Part shown: positions 55,050 to 64,000 of the stretch, piece by piece
Layout of the letters: every line of letters starts with the position of its first letter
Position numbering within the stretch: the stretch's first letter is position 1
Source of the DNA: Comamonas testosteroni
GTDB lineage: Bacteria; Pseudomonadota; Gammaproteobacteria; Burkholderiales; Burkholderiaceae_C
Length of the DNA stretch: 64,000 nucleotides
Reading direction: 5' to 3'
NCBI GenBank assembly: GCA_008727115.1
Contig: CP044131.1
Location: 2,790,001-2,854,000, forward strand
Notes under the pieces: generated by a model
Told to the model about the DNA's origin: nothing
Databases searched by the model: none
The model's input: the letters and a program-made list of their open reading frames with translations, nothing else
Translations under genes and position numbers: made by a program

Positions 55050-56213
55050 TCAGCGCGGCATGCCCAAAGCGCGCTCGGCCATGAGGTTCATCTGAATTTC
55101 ATTGGTGCCTGCATAGATCGTGTCCGCACGGCTGACCAGCCACAGCTGCTGCAGCGGAGCCAAGGCCGGATCGCTCAGCGCCAGCTCGCCCTGCTCGCCC
55201 AGCACATCCATGGCCAGCTCGCCCAGATCGCGGTGCCAGTTGGACCATGCGTACTTGGAGACCGAAGCCACACGGAATGGCGTGTTTTCGTCGCTGGAGC
55301 GCAGCGCATGGGCACGCAGCGTCTGCAGGCCCATATCGGCCTTGGCCAGGCGCTGGCGAATCAGCGGGTCACGCGCAGTGCCATTGCGCTTGGCCAGGTC
55401 GATGATCAAGTCCAGCTCATGGCGGAAATGCGCCTGCTGGCCCAGCGTTGAGGCACCGCGCTCGCAGCCCAGCAAGTACATGGCCACTTTCCAGCCATCG
55501 CCCACTGGGCCCAGATGCAGTGCGCCTTCGGTACGTGCGCCATCGAAGAAGACTTCGTTGAACTCCGAGCCACCGGTGATCTGGCGAATGGCACGCACTT
55601 CCACGCCCGGCTGGTTGATAGGGACCAGCAGCAGGCTCAGGCCCGAGTGGCGGGTGCTGCCCTCTTCGGTACGCGCCAGCACAAAAATCCATTCGGACTC
55701 ATGGGCCCACGATGTCCAGACCTTCTGGCCGTCGATCACCCACTCGCCCGTGGCTTCATCGCGGCGGGCCTTGGTGCGAATGGCGGCCAGGTCGGAACCT
55801 GCGCCGGGCTCGGAATAGCCCTGAGCCCAGTAATCGGTGCCGGCCAGAATGCCGGGCAGAAAGCGCTGCTTTTGCTCGGGCGTACCAAAAGCCATCAGCG
55901 TGGGTGCCAGCAGCGTCTCGCCAATGTGGCCGATACGGCCGGGGCCGCCGCAGCGCACATATTCCTCGTGGAAGATGACTTGCTGGGCCAGCGGTGCATT
56001 GCGCCCGCCGTATTGCACATCCCAGCCAAGGCCCGTCCAGCCGCCCTTGGCCAGTTCCTGCTCCCACTCCTTGGCCAGCTGCGCGTCATAGCCATCAGAG
56101 CCCAGACCCGCCGCATGCTTGAGAGGCGCGAACTTGCCCGTCAGGTGCTGAGCCATCCATTCACGCACCTCGGCGCGAAAGGCTTCGTTGATTTCCGATT
56201 CCTGCATGTTCAT
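55050..56213 (-). CDS. fadE30: Acyl-CoA dehydrogenase, FadE30-like (alpha subunit)
   Basis: A 387-residue acyl-CoA dehydrogenase: GYSEPGAGSDLAAIRT, GQKVWTSWAHESEW, EFNEVFFDGARTEG, STLGQQAHFRHEL and DTIYAGTNEIQMNLMAERALG. The pattern matches mycobacterial FadE30, which acts on HIP-CoA. Its start overlaps the stop of the upstream dehydrogenase by 4 bp (ATGA), the arrangement of obligate alpha/beta partners. A second in-frame ATG lies 6 bp later. Confidence 0.83.
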   Translation of the reverse strand: MNMQESEINEAFRAEVREWMAQHLTGKFAPLKHAAGLGSDGYDAQLAKEWEQELAKGGWTGLGWDVQYGGRNAPLAQQVIFHEEYVRCGGPGRIGHIGETLLAPTLMAFGTPEQKQRFLPGILAGTDYWAQGYSEPGAGSDLAAIRTKARRDEATGEWVIDGQKVWTSWAHESEWIFVLARTEEGSTRHSGLSLLLVPINQPGVEVRAIRQITGGSEFNEVFFDGARTEGALHLGPVGDGWKVAMYLLGCERGASTLGQQAHFRHELDLIIDLAKRNGTARDPLIRQRLAKADMGLQTLRAHALRSSDENTPFRVASVSKYAWSNWHRDLGELAMDVLGEQGELALSDPALAPLQQLWLVSRADTIYAGTNEIQMNLMAERALGMPR

Positions 56214-57361
56214 GCTGCCTCCGCCATCTGATCTTCTTCCGCCGTATCCAGCAAGCGCACCGCAATCTGCTCGCGCCACTGCTCCACCGTGCCCATGCGC
56301 TGGCTGGATGCCTGCGCGCGGCGGAAGAACAGATGCGGATCGAACTCCCAGGTAAAGCCCACGCCACCGTGCAGCTGAATGCTTTCACGCGTAGAAAAGA
56401 GAGCAGCTTCCGTAGCATCTGTGCGGGCTTGCGCTGCAAAGTAAGTCAGATCTGTTGATTCACAAGCACTATCAGCTATGAAAGCTGCAGCATAAACGGC
56501 AGAGCGCGCCGTCTCCACCTTCACCAGCATCTGCGCTGCGCGGTGCTTGACGCCCTGAAAGCTGCCTACGGCCTTGCCGAATTGCTGGCGCTCCTTGGTG
56601 TATTCCACAGCCAGGTCCAGCGCACGCTCGGCCACGCCGACCTGCTCGGCGGCCAGAGCAATGGCGGCCACATTGCGCGTCTGCGCCCACAGCTTGGTCA
56701 GTGCTTCGCCATAGATAAGAACGGCAGCACCTGTCAGCTTCACATTGGTCGCCGTCACATTGGCGCTGCTGCGCGTGGCATCAATAGTCTTGAGGGCTTG
56801 CACGCTCAGGCCTTCGGCCTTGGCGCTGACTTCCAGCAGGCCCAGCGAGCCGCAAGGCAGCGTGGCGGGCAGCAAAAACACATCGGCATGAGCGCCCGAG
56901 CCCACCTGGCTCCACTGGCCGTTCAACACCAAGGTATCGCCGTCGGCGTTAACCGTCGCCGCTGCGGGCAACTCGCCGCGCACCGTCATGCCCAGCACGC
57001 AAATCTGGCCGGATGCAGCCAGGCGCTCCACCACGGGCAGTCCAGCTTCGGTCTGGCTCAGGGCCTGCCACAACGGGGTCACGGCCACGACCGCATCAAA
57101 AAAGGGCACGCAAGCCAGGTGGTAGCCCATCTTCTCCTGCAGCAGCACCAGCTCGCGCAAGCCCAGCCCCATGCCGCCAGCGGCTTCAGGCAAGGACACG
57201 CTGCACCAGCCCATGTCCACAGTCTCTTGCCACAAAGCGCGGTCCAGGCCACCTTCGGTTTCAGAGACCTTGCGCACCTGCGCCGAGCTGCTTTTTTCCT
57301 GCAAAAACACCGCCGCGCTTTCGGCGATCATTTTTTGTTCTTCGTTCAGACTTAAATCCAT
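56210..57361 (-). CDS. Acyl-CoA dehydrogenase, partner (beta-type) subunit
   Basis: A 383-residue dehydrogenase of the type that pairs with a catalytic subunit: SLNEEQKMIAESAAVFL, GVAERALDLAVEYTKERQQFGKAVGSFQGVKHR and IQLHGGVGFTWEFDPHLFFRRA. The ATG at 57361 is preferred over a longer frame that would cross a hairpin. Together with FadE30-like it probably forms a heteromeric acyl-CoA dehydrogenase. Confidence 0.85.
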   Translation of the reverse strand: MDLSLNEEQKMIAESAAVFLQEKSSSAQVRKVSETEGGLDRALWQETVDMGWCSVSLPEAAGGMGLGLRELVLLQEKMGYHLACVPFFDAVVAVTPLWQALSQTEAGLPVVERLAASGQICVLGMTVRGELPAAATVNADGDTLVLNGQWSQVGSGAHADVFLLPATLPCGSLGLLEVSAKAEGLSVQALKTIDATRSSANVTATNVKLTGAAVLIYGEALTKLWAQTRNVAAIALAAEQVGVAERALDLAVEYTKERQQFGKAVGSFQGVKHRAAQMLVKVETARSAVYAAAFIADSACESTDLTYFAAQARTDATEAALFSTRESIQLHGGVGFTWEFDPHLFFRRAQASSQRMGTVEQWREQIAVRLLDTAEEDQMAEAA

Positions 57362-57395
57362 GATGGCTCGCGTCCTGAGTTCTTCATCAAAGGGG

Positions 57396-57422
57396 AAAAA
57401 AGCCGGGTACTGCGACCCGGCT
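57396..57422 (-). terminator. Internal terminator or attenuator
   Basis: AGCCGGGT (57401-57408) pairs with ACCCGGCT (57415-57422), with six A on the left (U-tract on the minus strand), between the SDR stop and the acyl-CoA dehydrogenase start. It would cut read-through from the amidase/SDR genes into the dehydrogenase pair. Confidence 0.7.
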
Positions 57423-57436
57423 CCTGGCATCCGGCA

Positions 57437-58312
57437 TCAGGTGCCGTAGACCTTCTGGGGAGTCTTGCCTTCGGCAATCAGCTGATTGACCACGGCCGTC
57501 AGCTCGGAAGGCTCCCAGCGGCCTTGCTTGTCATGGATCTTGCCGGTGAACCAGCCGTCGGCCACGGACAGCTCGCCGCCCTTGGCTTCAAAGCAGCGGC
57601 CCGTCACATGCTTGGACTCGCTGCTGCCCAGCCAGACCACGATGGAGGCCACGTTCATGGGGTCCCAGACGTCAAAGCCGGATTCAGGCTTCTTGACCAT
57701 ATCGGGCATGGCGCCTTCGGTCATGGAGGTGCGCGCAGCAGGTGCCAGGCAGTTGACGGTAATGCCGTAGCGCGACAGCTCGGCGGCCTGCACCAGCGTC
57801 AGGCCGGCGATACCGGCCTTGGCTGCTGCGTAGTTGCTCTGGCCGATGGAGCCTTGCAGGCCCGCGCCAGAGCTGGTGTTGATGATGCGGGCATCCACAT
57901 CCTTGCCCGCCTTCTTCTGGTCGCGCCAGTAGCCGCCGAACACCTTGGCCATGCAGAAGTGGCCGCGCAGGTGCACGCGCATGACCATGTCCCAGTCTTC
58001 TTCGGACAGGCTCAGGAACATGCGGTCACGCAGCACGCCGGCGTTGTTGACGATGACGTTCACATCGCCGAAAGCAGCCAGCGTGGCATCCAGAATCGAC
58101 TGCGCGCCAGCCACCGTGGTGATGTCGCCCGTGTTGGCAATGGCCTGGCCGCCTGCGGCCTTGACTTCATCGGCCACGGCCTGAGCGGCTTCGGCACGGA
58201 TGTCGTTGACCACCACATTTGCACCTTCTTGCGCGAAGGCCAGCGCGTAAGCGCGGCCCAGGCCACCGCCTGCACCGGTGATGACGACGGTTCTCTGGTT
58301 GCAAATACCCAT
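57437..58312 (-). CDS. 17-beta-HSD4/MFE-2-type SDR
   Basis: A 291-residue SDR with ITGAGGGLGRAYALAFA, NNAGVLRDRMFLSLSEEDWD, HLRGHFCMAKVFGGYWR and QSNYAAAKAGIAGL (Tyr/Lys), the pattern of the dehydrogenase half of 17-beta-HSD4 and mycobacterial ChsB1-like enzymes that oxidise 3-hydroxyacyl-CoA on steroid side chains. The C-terminal extension (WFTGKIHDKQGRWEPSEL) is usual for the family. The ATG at 58312 follows AAGGGG. Confidence 0.82.
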   Translation of the reverse strand: MGICNQRTVVITGAGGGLGRAYALAFAQEGANVVVNDIRAEAAQAVADEVKAAGGQAIANTGDITTVAGAQSILDATLAAFGDVNVIVNNAGVLRDRMFLSLSEEDWDMVMRVHLRGHFCMAKVFGGYWRDQKKAGKDVDARIINTSSGAGLQGSIGQSNYAAAKAGIAGLTLVQAAELSRYGITVNCLAPAARTSMTEGAMPDMVKKPESGFDVWDPMNVASIVVWLGSSESKHVTGRCFEAKGGELSVADGWFTGKIHDKQGRWEPSELTAVVNQLIAEGKTPQKVYGT

Positions 58313-58372
58313 TTCTTTCCCCTTTTGCTTGCTATGCAGGGCGGCTGTCATGCCGGCCCTGCCTTCTTGAAA

Positions 58373-59929
58373 TTACGCTTTGAAAACGGACAGATCCGGC
58401 ATCCGGCCTGCCCATGGAACGGTTTGCTCAAGCTGGGCGGCCAGGCGCAGCAGGCGGCCTTCACGGCCAAAGCGGGCCGCAAAATGCGCGCCCACCGGCA
58501 CGTTGTCTGCCGTCCAGTGCATGGGCACGGACATGGCAGGCTGGCCACTCATGTTGAACAGCGCCGTATAGGGCGAGGACTTCATCGCCTCTCCAATGAA
58601 GGATTCGTATGGCTGATTGAGCGAGAGCTTGCCCAGCAGCGGCGAAGGTGCCGCCGTGGTGGGCGTCAGGATCAGGTCGTACTGGTTCAGGAACTGATCG
58701 AGAATGCGCCCGCCCGTATCAAAGCTGCCACGCGCCAGAAACATCTGCTCGGCGGTGTAAGTCCTGGCTTTTTGCAGCGACTGCCAGTCCAGCGGCTCCA
58801 GCTCATCCTCGCGCACGGCCCGGCCCAGCAGCTTTTCACGCTGGCTGATGGTGACCATCATGCCCACCGAAGTCATCACGCCCATGCCGGTGAACATCTC
58901 GGCCACCGGCAGCTCGGGCATGGCCTCTACGACTTCATGACCGAGTGCCAGGCACGCCTTGATGGCTTTGTCGAGTGCCGCCTGGCAATCGGGATGCACC
59001 GGCACGCCGAAATAGTTTTTCTGCCAGACGGCAATGCGCAGCTTCTTCTCAGGCTGAGCCAGCGCCTGCAGATAACTGCCTTCCACATCGCGTGGAGGGA
59101 TTACCCGCGAACCATCTTCAGGGCCGCGCGTCAAATCCAGCAGATGCGCGCTGTCACGCACCGTACGGCTGACCACATGGTTCATGGACAAGCCCATCCA
59201 GCCTTCCATGTTGACCGGGCCTGCAGGCAGGCGACCACGACTGGGCTTGAGGCCGAACACGCCGCAGGCCGAAGCCGGAATGCGAATGGAGCCGCCACCA
59301 TCGCTGGCATGCACCACGGGCAAGATGCCTGCAGCGACCACGGCCGCCGCACCGCCGGAGGAGCCGCCAGCGCTGTGCTTGCTGTTCCAGGGGTTGAGCG
59401 TCTGACCGTAGAGCAAGGACTCGGTCGTGGCAGTCTGGCCGAACTCTGGCGATGCCGTCTTGCCAAAGATATTGAGGCCCGCCGCCTTGTAGCGTGCCAC
59501 CAGGGTGCTGTCGTAGTCGGCCACTGCCCCTTTGTAGAAGCGGCAGCCATTGGTGGTGACCGTGCCCTTCATGTACTGGTTCAGATCCTTGATCAGAAAC
59601 GGTACACCCCACATTGCCGCCTTTTGTGTGGCCTGCTCGCGTGCTGCTGCCCCCAGAGCAGACATGCTCCTAGCCTGATTGCGCGCCAGCTCATAGTCCT
59701 TAATGACCACGGCATTGAGCTTGGGCAAGGCCTCGACACGCGCAATGGCGGCATCCAGCGCCTCCAGGGGGGTCACATCACCACGGCGAATCTGCTCGGC
59801 CCATGCGTATCCGTCCATGCCTGCTCCTTGATCTGCTGACTGGCTCGCAGTCTGCGTTTTCGCTCCAGAGGGCAGCGCTGCCGCTGCAACCGCGGCCCCA
59901 GCCCCTTGAATGAAGTTGCGTCTATCCAT
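58373..59929 (-). CDS. Tat-exported amidase, first of tandem pair
   Basis: A 518-residue amidase-signature enzyme with the triad Lys114 (FLIKDL), cis-Ser190/191 (GGSSGG) and nucleophile Ser214 (DGGGSIRIPA). The N-terminus DRRNFIQGAGAAVAAAALP is a twin-arginine signal with a hydrophobic core, so it should work in the periplasm. The ATG at 59929 follows GGAGAG; the upstream TTG is weaker. It lies 14 bp after a paralogue. In a steroid operon a periplasmic amidase could remove glycine or taurine from bile-acid conjugates; other amides are possible. Confidence 0.83.
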   Translation of the reverse strand: MDRRNFIQGAGAAVAAAALPSGAKTQTASQSADQGAGMDGYAWAEQIRRGDVTPLEALDAAIARVEALPKLNAVVIKDYELARNQARSMSALGAAAREQATQKAAMWGVPFLIKDLNQYMKGTVTTNGCRFYKGAVADYDSTLVARYKAAGLNIFGKTASPEFGQTATTESLLYGQTLNPWNSKHSAGGSSGGAAAVVAAGILPVVHASDGGGSIRIPASACGVFGLKPSRGRLPAGPVNMEGWMGLSMNHVVSRTVRDSAHLLDLTRGPEDGSRVIPPRDVEGSYLQALAQPEKKLRIAVWQKNYFGVPVHPDCQAALDKAIKACLALGHEVVEAMPELPVAEMFTGMGVMTSVGMMVTISQREKLLGRAVREDELEPLDWQSLQKARTYTAEQMFLARGSFDTGGRILDQFLNQYDLILTPTTAAPSPLLGKLSLNQPYESFIGEAMKSSPYTALFNMSGQPAMSVPMHWTADNVPVGAHFAARFGREGRLLRLAAQLEQTVPWAGRMPDLSVFKA

Positions 59930-59943
59930 CAACCAACTCTCCT

Positions 59944-61518
59944 TCAGGCCTTGAAGGCAGAGAGATCGGGCATGCGCTGCGCCCAGGGCATGGCCTGCTC
60001 CAGTTGGACCGCCAGGCGCAGCAAGCGCCCTTCGCCACCAAAAGCCGCCACAAAGTGCGAACCCACGGGCAGGCCATCTGCCGTCCAGTGCAAAGGCACG
60101 GACATGGCGGGGTGTCCGCTGATGTTGAACAGCGACGTGAAAGCCGAGGAATTCATGGCTTCAGCGGCATAGCTCTCATAAGGCTGATCCAGCCTCAGAG
60201 CGCCAATCTTCTGCGCAGGCACCGCCGTGGTCGGAGTCAGAATCAGGTCGTATTGGGTCAAGAAGGCATCGATCAGGCGCCCCGCCTTGTCAAAGCCGGC
60301 GCGTCCGCGATAAAGATCCAGTGCAGAGGCTTTTTTCGCGCCCTGCAGGGCAGCCCAGTTCAGCGGCTCCAGCTCGTCTTCGCGCACGGCACGGCCCAGC
60401 TGCTTTTCACGGTAGTCGATGGCGCTGAGCAAGCCTGCGGACATGCCTGGCCCCATGCCGGCAAAGATTTCTGCCACGGGCAACTCGGGCATGGCTTCTT
60501 CGACGATATGGCCCATGGCCTCACAGGCCTTGGCTGCCTTGTCCATGGCAGCCAGACATTCGGGGTGCACCGGAGAGCCAAAGTAGTTCTTGCGCCAGAC
60601 TGCAATGCGCAGCTTCTTCTCGGGCGGCTGATTCAAAGCCTTCAGGTAGCTGCCCTGCACATCGCTGCCGGGGCGCACGCGAGAGCCAAGCTCAGGACCC
60701 GCACTCAGATCCAGCAGCAAGGCGCTGTCGCGCACCGAGCGGCTGATAACGTGGTTGGCAGACAGGCCAATGGCGCCATCCAGAGAGTCAGGCCCTGCCG
60801 GCACACGCCCACGACTGGGCTTGAGGCCAAACAGGCCGCAATGCGCGGCCGGAATGCGAATGGAGCCACCGCCATCGCTGGCATGCCCCACGGGCAAGAT
60901 ACCTGCCGCCACGACCGCAGCCGTGCCACCGGAAGAGCCTCCGGTCGTATGGCTGGCGCTCCAGGGGTTGCGGGTGACGCCATAGAGCCTGGACTCCGTG
61001 GTGGTGGTCATGCCGAACTCTGGCGAGGCTGTCTTGCCAAAGATGTTCAGGCCTGCGGCCTTGTAGCGCTGCACCAGAGTGGAGTCGTGTGTGGCCACCG
61101 CATCCTTGAAGAAAGTGCAGCCCTGAGAGGTCACGGTGCCAGCCATGCTCACACCCAGATCCTTGAGCACAAAGGGAACACCCCACAAAGCGGCCTGCGC
61201 TGTAGCGCTCTTGCGCTGGGCTGCACTCAGTCCCGACAGTTTTTGGGCATGGGCGCGTGCTTGCTCGTAGTCTTTGATGACCACGGCGTTGAGCCCGGGC
61301 AAAGCCTCCACCTTGGCAATCGTGGCATCCAGCAGCTCCAAGGGCGTTACCTCACCCTTGCGCAGTTGCTCTGCCAGGCTCATGGCGTCTGCAGGGGTGT
61401 TGCTTTGTGCTGCAACCTTGGCTTGTGCCTGGGCAGCAGGAAATGCCGCTGCAGCAGCGGTGGCCGTTGCGGCCATGAGAAATGCTCTGCGATCCGTATC
61501 CGTTGCGTTGTCTTGCAT
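59944..61518 (-). CDS. Tat-exported amidase, second of tandem pair
   Basis: A 524-residue amidase-signature protein with FVLKDLG (Lys), GGSSGG (cis-Ser) and DGGGSIRIPA (nucleophile Ser). The N-terminus has a twin-arginine motif (DRRAFLMAAT) and an Ala-rich core ending QAQA, so it is exported via Tat. It shares most of its fold with the 58373 product, but the loops before the triad differ. It lies behind an FadA6-like thiolase across a 116-bp gap with a hairpin and has its own strong ribosome site. Confidence 0.83.
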   Translation of the reverse strand: MQDNATDTDRRAFLMAATATAAAAAFPAAQAQAKVAAQSNTPADAMSLAEQLRKGEVTPLELLDATIAKVEALPGLNAVVIKDYEQARAHAQKLSGLSAAQRKSATAQAALWGVPFVLKDLGVSMAGTVTSQGCTFFKDAVATHDSTLVQRYKAAGLNIFGKTASPEFGMTTTTESRLYGVTRNPWSASHTTGGSSGGTAAVVAAGILPVGHASDGGGSIRIPAAHCGLFGLKPSRGRVPAGPDSLDGAIGLSANHVISRSVRDSALLLDLSAGPELGSRVRPGSDVQGSYLKALNQPPEKKLRIAVWRKNYFGSPVHPECLAAMDKAAKACEAMGHIVEEAMPELPVAEIFAGMGPGMSAGLLSAIDYREKQLGRAVREDELEPLNWAALQGAKKASALDLYRGRAGFDKAGRLIDAFLTQYDLILTPTTAVPAQKIGALRLDQPYESYAAEAMNSSAFTSLFNISGHPAMSVPLHWTADGLPVGSHFVAAFGGEGRLLRLAVQLEQAMPWAQRMPDLSAFKA

Positions 61519-61597
61519 GTCCTTGTCTCCGTTGGTTTTTTATGGGGTGACTTGCGAAACTGCGAACTCGTGTGACCGAAAGGGACTCATCAACGGA

Positions 61598-61626
61598 AAT
61601 ACAGGCACTCCTTGAGTGCCTGTATT
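61598..61626. other. 13-bp hairpin without U-tract
   Basis: AATACAGGCACTC pairs with its complement around a 3-nt loop between the thiolase and amidase genes. It lacks a U-run, so it may be an mRNA-stabilising or processing site rather than a terminator. Confidence 0.55.
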
Positions 61627-61634
61627 GCTCGCTA

Positions 61635-62789
61635 TCAGAGTCGTTCGATGATGGTCACGTTGGCCTGACCACCGCCTTCGCACATGGTCTGCAGGCCATA
61701 GCGGCCGCCCGTGCGCTCGAGCTCATGCAGCAAGGTCGTCATGAGCTTGGCACCAGAGGCTCCCAGCGGATGGCCCAGAGCGATGGCGCCGCCATTGACG
61801 TTGGTCTTGGCATGGTCGTAGCCGGTCTCCTTGAGCCAGGCCATGACCACCGACGCGAAGGCTTCGTTGATCTCGACCAGATCGATATCGGCCATGGTCA
61901 TGCCGGCCTTCTTGAGCGCATATTCCGTGGCCGGAATCGGAGCCGTCAGATGCCAGATGGGATCGTCGGCGCGCACGCTGATGTGGTGGATGCGGGCGCG
62001 CGGCGTGAGGTTGTAGCGCTTGAGCGCGGCCTCGGACACCACCAGCACGGCGGCGGCAGCATCGCAGGTGGAGCTGGAGACCGCTGCCGTGATGGAGGGG
62101 TAGGTCGGGTCCACCGGCTCCAGCGTGGCCATCTTCTCCAGTGTGGAAAGACGGGCGGTCTCGTCCATCTTGAAGTCGCCGAAGGGCACGATTTCGCGGT
62201 CGAAGCGGCCTTCTGCAATGGCCTTCAATGCGCGGTCATGGCTTTCCTTGGCGAACACTTCCATGTCGGCACGGCTCGCACCCCAGTGGTCGGCAATGCG
62301 CTGGGCCGCATAGAACTGGTTGACCGGCGCATCGCCAAAGCGCGCCTGCCAGCCCTTGCTCTCGGCAAACGGCGTGGTAAAGCCCAGGGGCTGACCTGCC
62401 AGCATGGCCGACGAAATCGGAATGGCTGTCATGGTCTGCACGCCACCGGCCAGAATCACGTCCTGCGTACCGCTCATCACGGCCTGGGCCGCAAAGTGGA
62501 TGGCCTGCTGGGACGAGCCGCACTGGCGATCGATCGTGGTGCCGGGCACATTCAAAGGCATGCCTGCCGCCAGCCAGGAAGTACGTGCGATGTCGCCCGC
62601 CAGCGCACCAATGGTGTCCACACAGCCAAAGATCACGTCATCGTAGTCCGCAGCGGGAATGTCATTGCGCTCTACCAGCGCCTTGATGACATGGGCGCCG
62701 AGGTCGGCACCATGCACCGTGGCCAGAGAGCCCTTGCGCTTGCCAGTGGGGGAGCGCAGTGCGTCGACGATATAAGCTTGGGCGCTCAT
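61635..62789 (-). CDS. fadA6: FadA6-like thiolase of C/D-ring degradation
   Basis: A 384-residue thiolase with Cys90 ([23 protein letters not shown]), [28 protein letters not shown] and [17 protein letters not shown]. These segments match mycobacterial FadA6, which performs the last thiolysis of the HIP pathway. A 4-bp overlap (ATGA) with the upstream acyl-CoA dehydrogenase shows translational coupling. Confidence 0.85.
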   Translation of the reverse strand: MSAQAYIVDALRSPTGKRKGSLATVHGADLGAHVIKALVERNDIPAADYDDVIFGCVDTIGALAGDIARTSWLAAGMPLNVPGTTIDRQCGSSQQAIHFAAQAVMSGTQDVILAGGVQTMTAIPISSAMLAGQPLGFTTPFAESKGWQARFGDAPVNQFYAAQRIADHWGASRADMEVFAKESHDRALKAIAEGRFDREIVPFGDFKMDETARLSTLEKMATLEPVDPTYPSITAAVSSSTCDAAAAVLVVSEAALKRYNLTPRARIHHISVRADDPIWHLTAPIPATEYALKKAGMTMADIDLVEINEAFASVVMAWLKETGYDHAKTNVNGGAIALGHPLGASGAKLMTTLLHELERTGGRYGLQTMCEGGGQANVTIIERL

Positions 62790-63928
62790 GCAACCACCTC
62801 TTCAGCAATATTGATAGCAGCAGCGGCTTGCTGGGATTGGCTGCTGCACGATGTGGCTTCACGATCAAAAGTCGCGCCGGGACCGACAGGAGCGTTCGGG
62901 CTGCGCAGCAGGCCCTGTGTCAGGCGTGCCGAATGAAAAGCCTTGTCTCCCCAGGCAGAGTCCAGCACCCAGGCGCGCTTCATGAACATCTGCAGATCCA
63001 CCTCCCAGGTGTAGCCCATGGCGCCATGCACCTGCAGGCTGTTGCGCGAGGCAAACCAACTCGCTTCGCTGCACTGCAGCTTGGCGTGCGAGATGCGCAC
63101 GGCCAGATCAGCCTCGCCATGCTGCAGCGCGTAGAAAGCGCGATAGAGCACAGGCTTGGCAAATTCAATCTTGGTGACGATGTCTGCCAGGTGGTGCTGC
63201 ACCGCCTGGAAGCTGCCGATGGCTTTGTCGAACTGCTTGCGCTGAGCCACGTAGTCCACCGACAGGTCCAGCATGCGCTGGGCCAGACCCAGCATCTGGG
63301 CTGCGGCAGCCAGAGCGCCGCGCTCACCGGCCTGATCCCAGACCTTCTGGCCCTGAGCGCCATCCAGCACGCGGGTAGCGTCGCTGGCAGTCCACTCCAC
63401 CTTGGACAGACGACGCGAAGCATCGATGCTGTTCAAAGCAGTGACTGTGCACTGATCAGGGGTGAGCAAATGCAGCTCCTGCCCGGCGGCAGTCGCGTGG
63501 GGCAGCAGCAGCAGGTCAGCCTGCGCCGCATCTGCCACATGCAGATTGAGTGGATGGCCCACTGCAACGCGGCAGCTGCCTTCGGCAATCTTGCTCAGCC
63601 AGGCGCGTGCTGCATGGCCGGCAGGCAACGCCGCCAGCATGCCCACTGCCACATAGGCTGTGTCGGTCAGCGAATCAGGCAAGGAGTAGTAGCCCACTTC
63701 CTGCAGCAGCAAGGCCCAGTCGATGTCTGCCATTCCCATGCCGCCATCGTCTTCGGGAACGGACAGGCCCATCAGGCCCTGCTCGGCGATCTTGGCCCAC
63801 AGTTCGGGCGAGCGACCGCTTTCGGTTTCCCAGATATCGCGCAGCATCTCGGGCGCGGCTTCGGTCATCAAGAAACGGCTGACCGAATCACGGAAAGCGG
63901 CTTGATCTTCGGAAAAAGTGAAGTCCAT
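62786..63928 (-). CDS. Acyl-CoA dehydrogenase (FadE32/33-like beta-type)
   Basis: A 380-residue dehydrogenase with FTFSEDQAAFRDSVSRFL, LSVPEDDGGMGMADIDW and LQVHGAMGYTWEVDLQMFMKRAW, the pattern of partner subunits of heteromeric acyl-CoA dehydrogenases. It overlaps the FadA6-like gene by 4 bp and follows another dehydrogenase gene whose end is at the window edge, forming a typical alpha/beta pair. Confidence 0.84.
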   Translation of the reverse strand: MDFTFSEDQAAFRDSVSRFLMTEAAPEMLRDIWETESGRSPELWAKIAEQGLMGLSVPEDDGGMGMADIDWALLLQEVGYYSLPDSLTDTAYVAVGMLAALPAGHAARAWLSKIAEGSCRVAVGHPLNLHVADAAQADLLLLPHATAAGQELHLLTPDQCTVTALNSIDASRRLSKVEWTASDATRVLDGAQGQKVWDQAGERGALAAAAQMLGLAQRMLDLSVDYVAQRKQFDKAIGSFQAVQHHLADIVTKIEFAKPVLYRAFYALQHGEADLAVRISHAKLQCSEASWFASRNSLQVHGAMGYTWEVDLQMFMKRAWVLDSAWGDKAFHSARLTQGLLRSPNAPVGPGATFDREATSCSSQSQQAAAAINIAEEVVA

Positions 63929-63945
63929 GTGTGTCTCCCTGCCGA

Positions 63946-64000
63946 TCAGGATTTGGGCAGACCCAGCATGCGCTGGGCAATGATGTTGCGCTGAATCTCG
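63946..64000 (-). CDS. Acyl-CoA dehydrogenase, C-terminal end only (partial)
   Basis: The minus strand at the right edge reads EIQRNIIAQRMLGLPKS-stop, the conserved C-terminus of an acyl-CoA dehydrogenase alpha subunit. Its start lies beyond the window. It ends 17 bp before the next dehydrogenase start. Confidence 0.85.
   Translation of the reverse strand, partial: EIQRNIIAQRMLGLPKS

Overview
The window looks like Comamonas testosteroni or a very close relative. A 125-residue protein carries the Tyr14/Asp38/Asp99 triad of the classical C. testosteroni 3-oxo-steroid delta5-isomerase (ksi). Directly upstream on the same strand is the 257-residue 3-alpha-hydroxysteroid dehydrogenase/carbonyl reductase (hsdA) with Ser114/Tyr155/Lys159. 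About 50 kb of the window is dense, GC-rich steroid and acyl-CoA catabolism. No rRNA, tRNA or CRISPR array was seen.

Left 12.7 kb: a mobile-element landing zone. It holds a decayed IS3 orfB, two intact IS5-family elements with matching target duplications, three copies of one 1465-bp ISL3-family element (each with its own 8-bp duplication), and a decayed IS5/IS903-type relic. A large secreted arylsulfatase gene is broken twice, by an ISL3 copy just after its signal peptide and by a one-base deletion. An AT-rich DUF1254 lipoprotein-like gene lies between two ISL3 copies.

12.9-28.9 kb: a GNAT-Rnk fusion; ksi and hsdA, divergent from two large flavin/Fe-S enoate reductases; a copper pair (DUF2946 protein and a TonB receptor with a Gly-Met repeat loop); a 7-alpha-HSDH-like SDR; an aldehyde dehydrogenase; then MFS, SDR and a KshA-like Rieske oxygenase on the plus strand. 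These fit ring oxidation and reduction and 9-alpha-hydroxylation.

29-47 kb: an EthD-domain protein with an MFS transporter, divergent from a D-aminoacylase-like amidohydrolase; a steroid-type acyl-CoA ligase; another MFS; and a five-gene minus-strand operon (thiolase, FadB-like protein, two GMC oxidoreductases, a fused 808-residue acyl-CoA dehydrogenase) ending at a clear terminator. This looks like side-chain activation and beta-oxidation.

46.8-64 kb: SDR and alpha-methylacyl-CoA racemase (divergent), a TetR/MFS pair with a GTAC-repeat operator, a LuxR-type regulator behind a thiolase, and a long minus-strand block of acyl-CoA dehydrogenase pairs, SDRs, a MaoC hydratase, thiolases and two Tat-signal amidases. 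Several products resemble mycobacterial IpdF, FadE30 and FadA6, which degrade the C/D-ring propionate (HIP) intermediate. The two amidases are unexpected there and may act on conjugated steroids in the periplasm.
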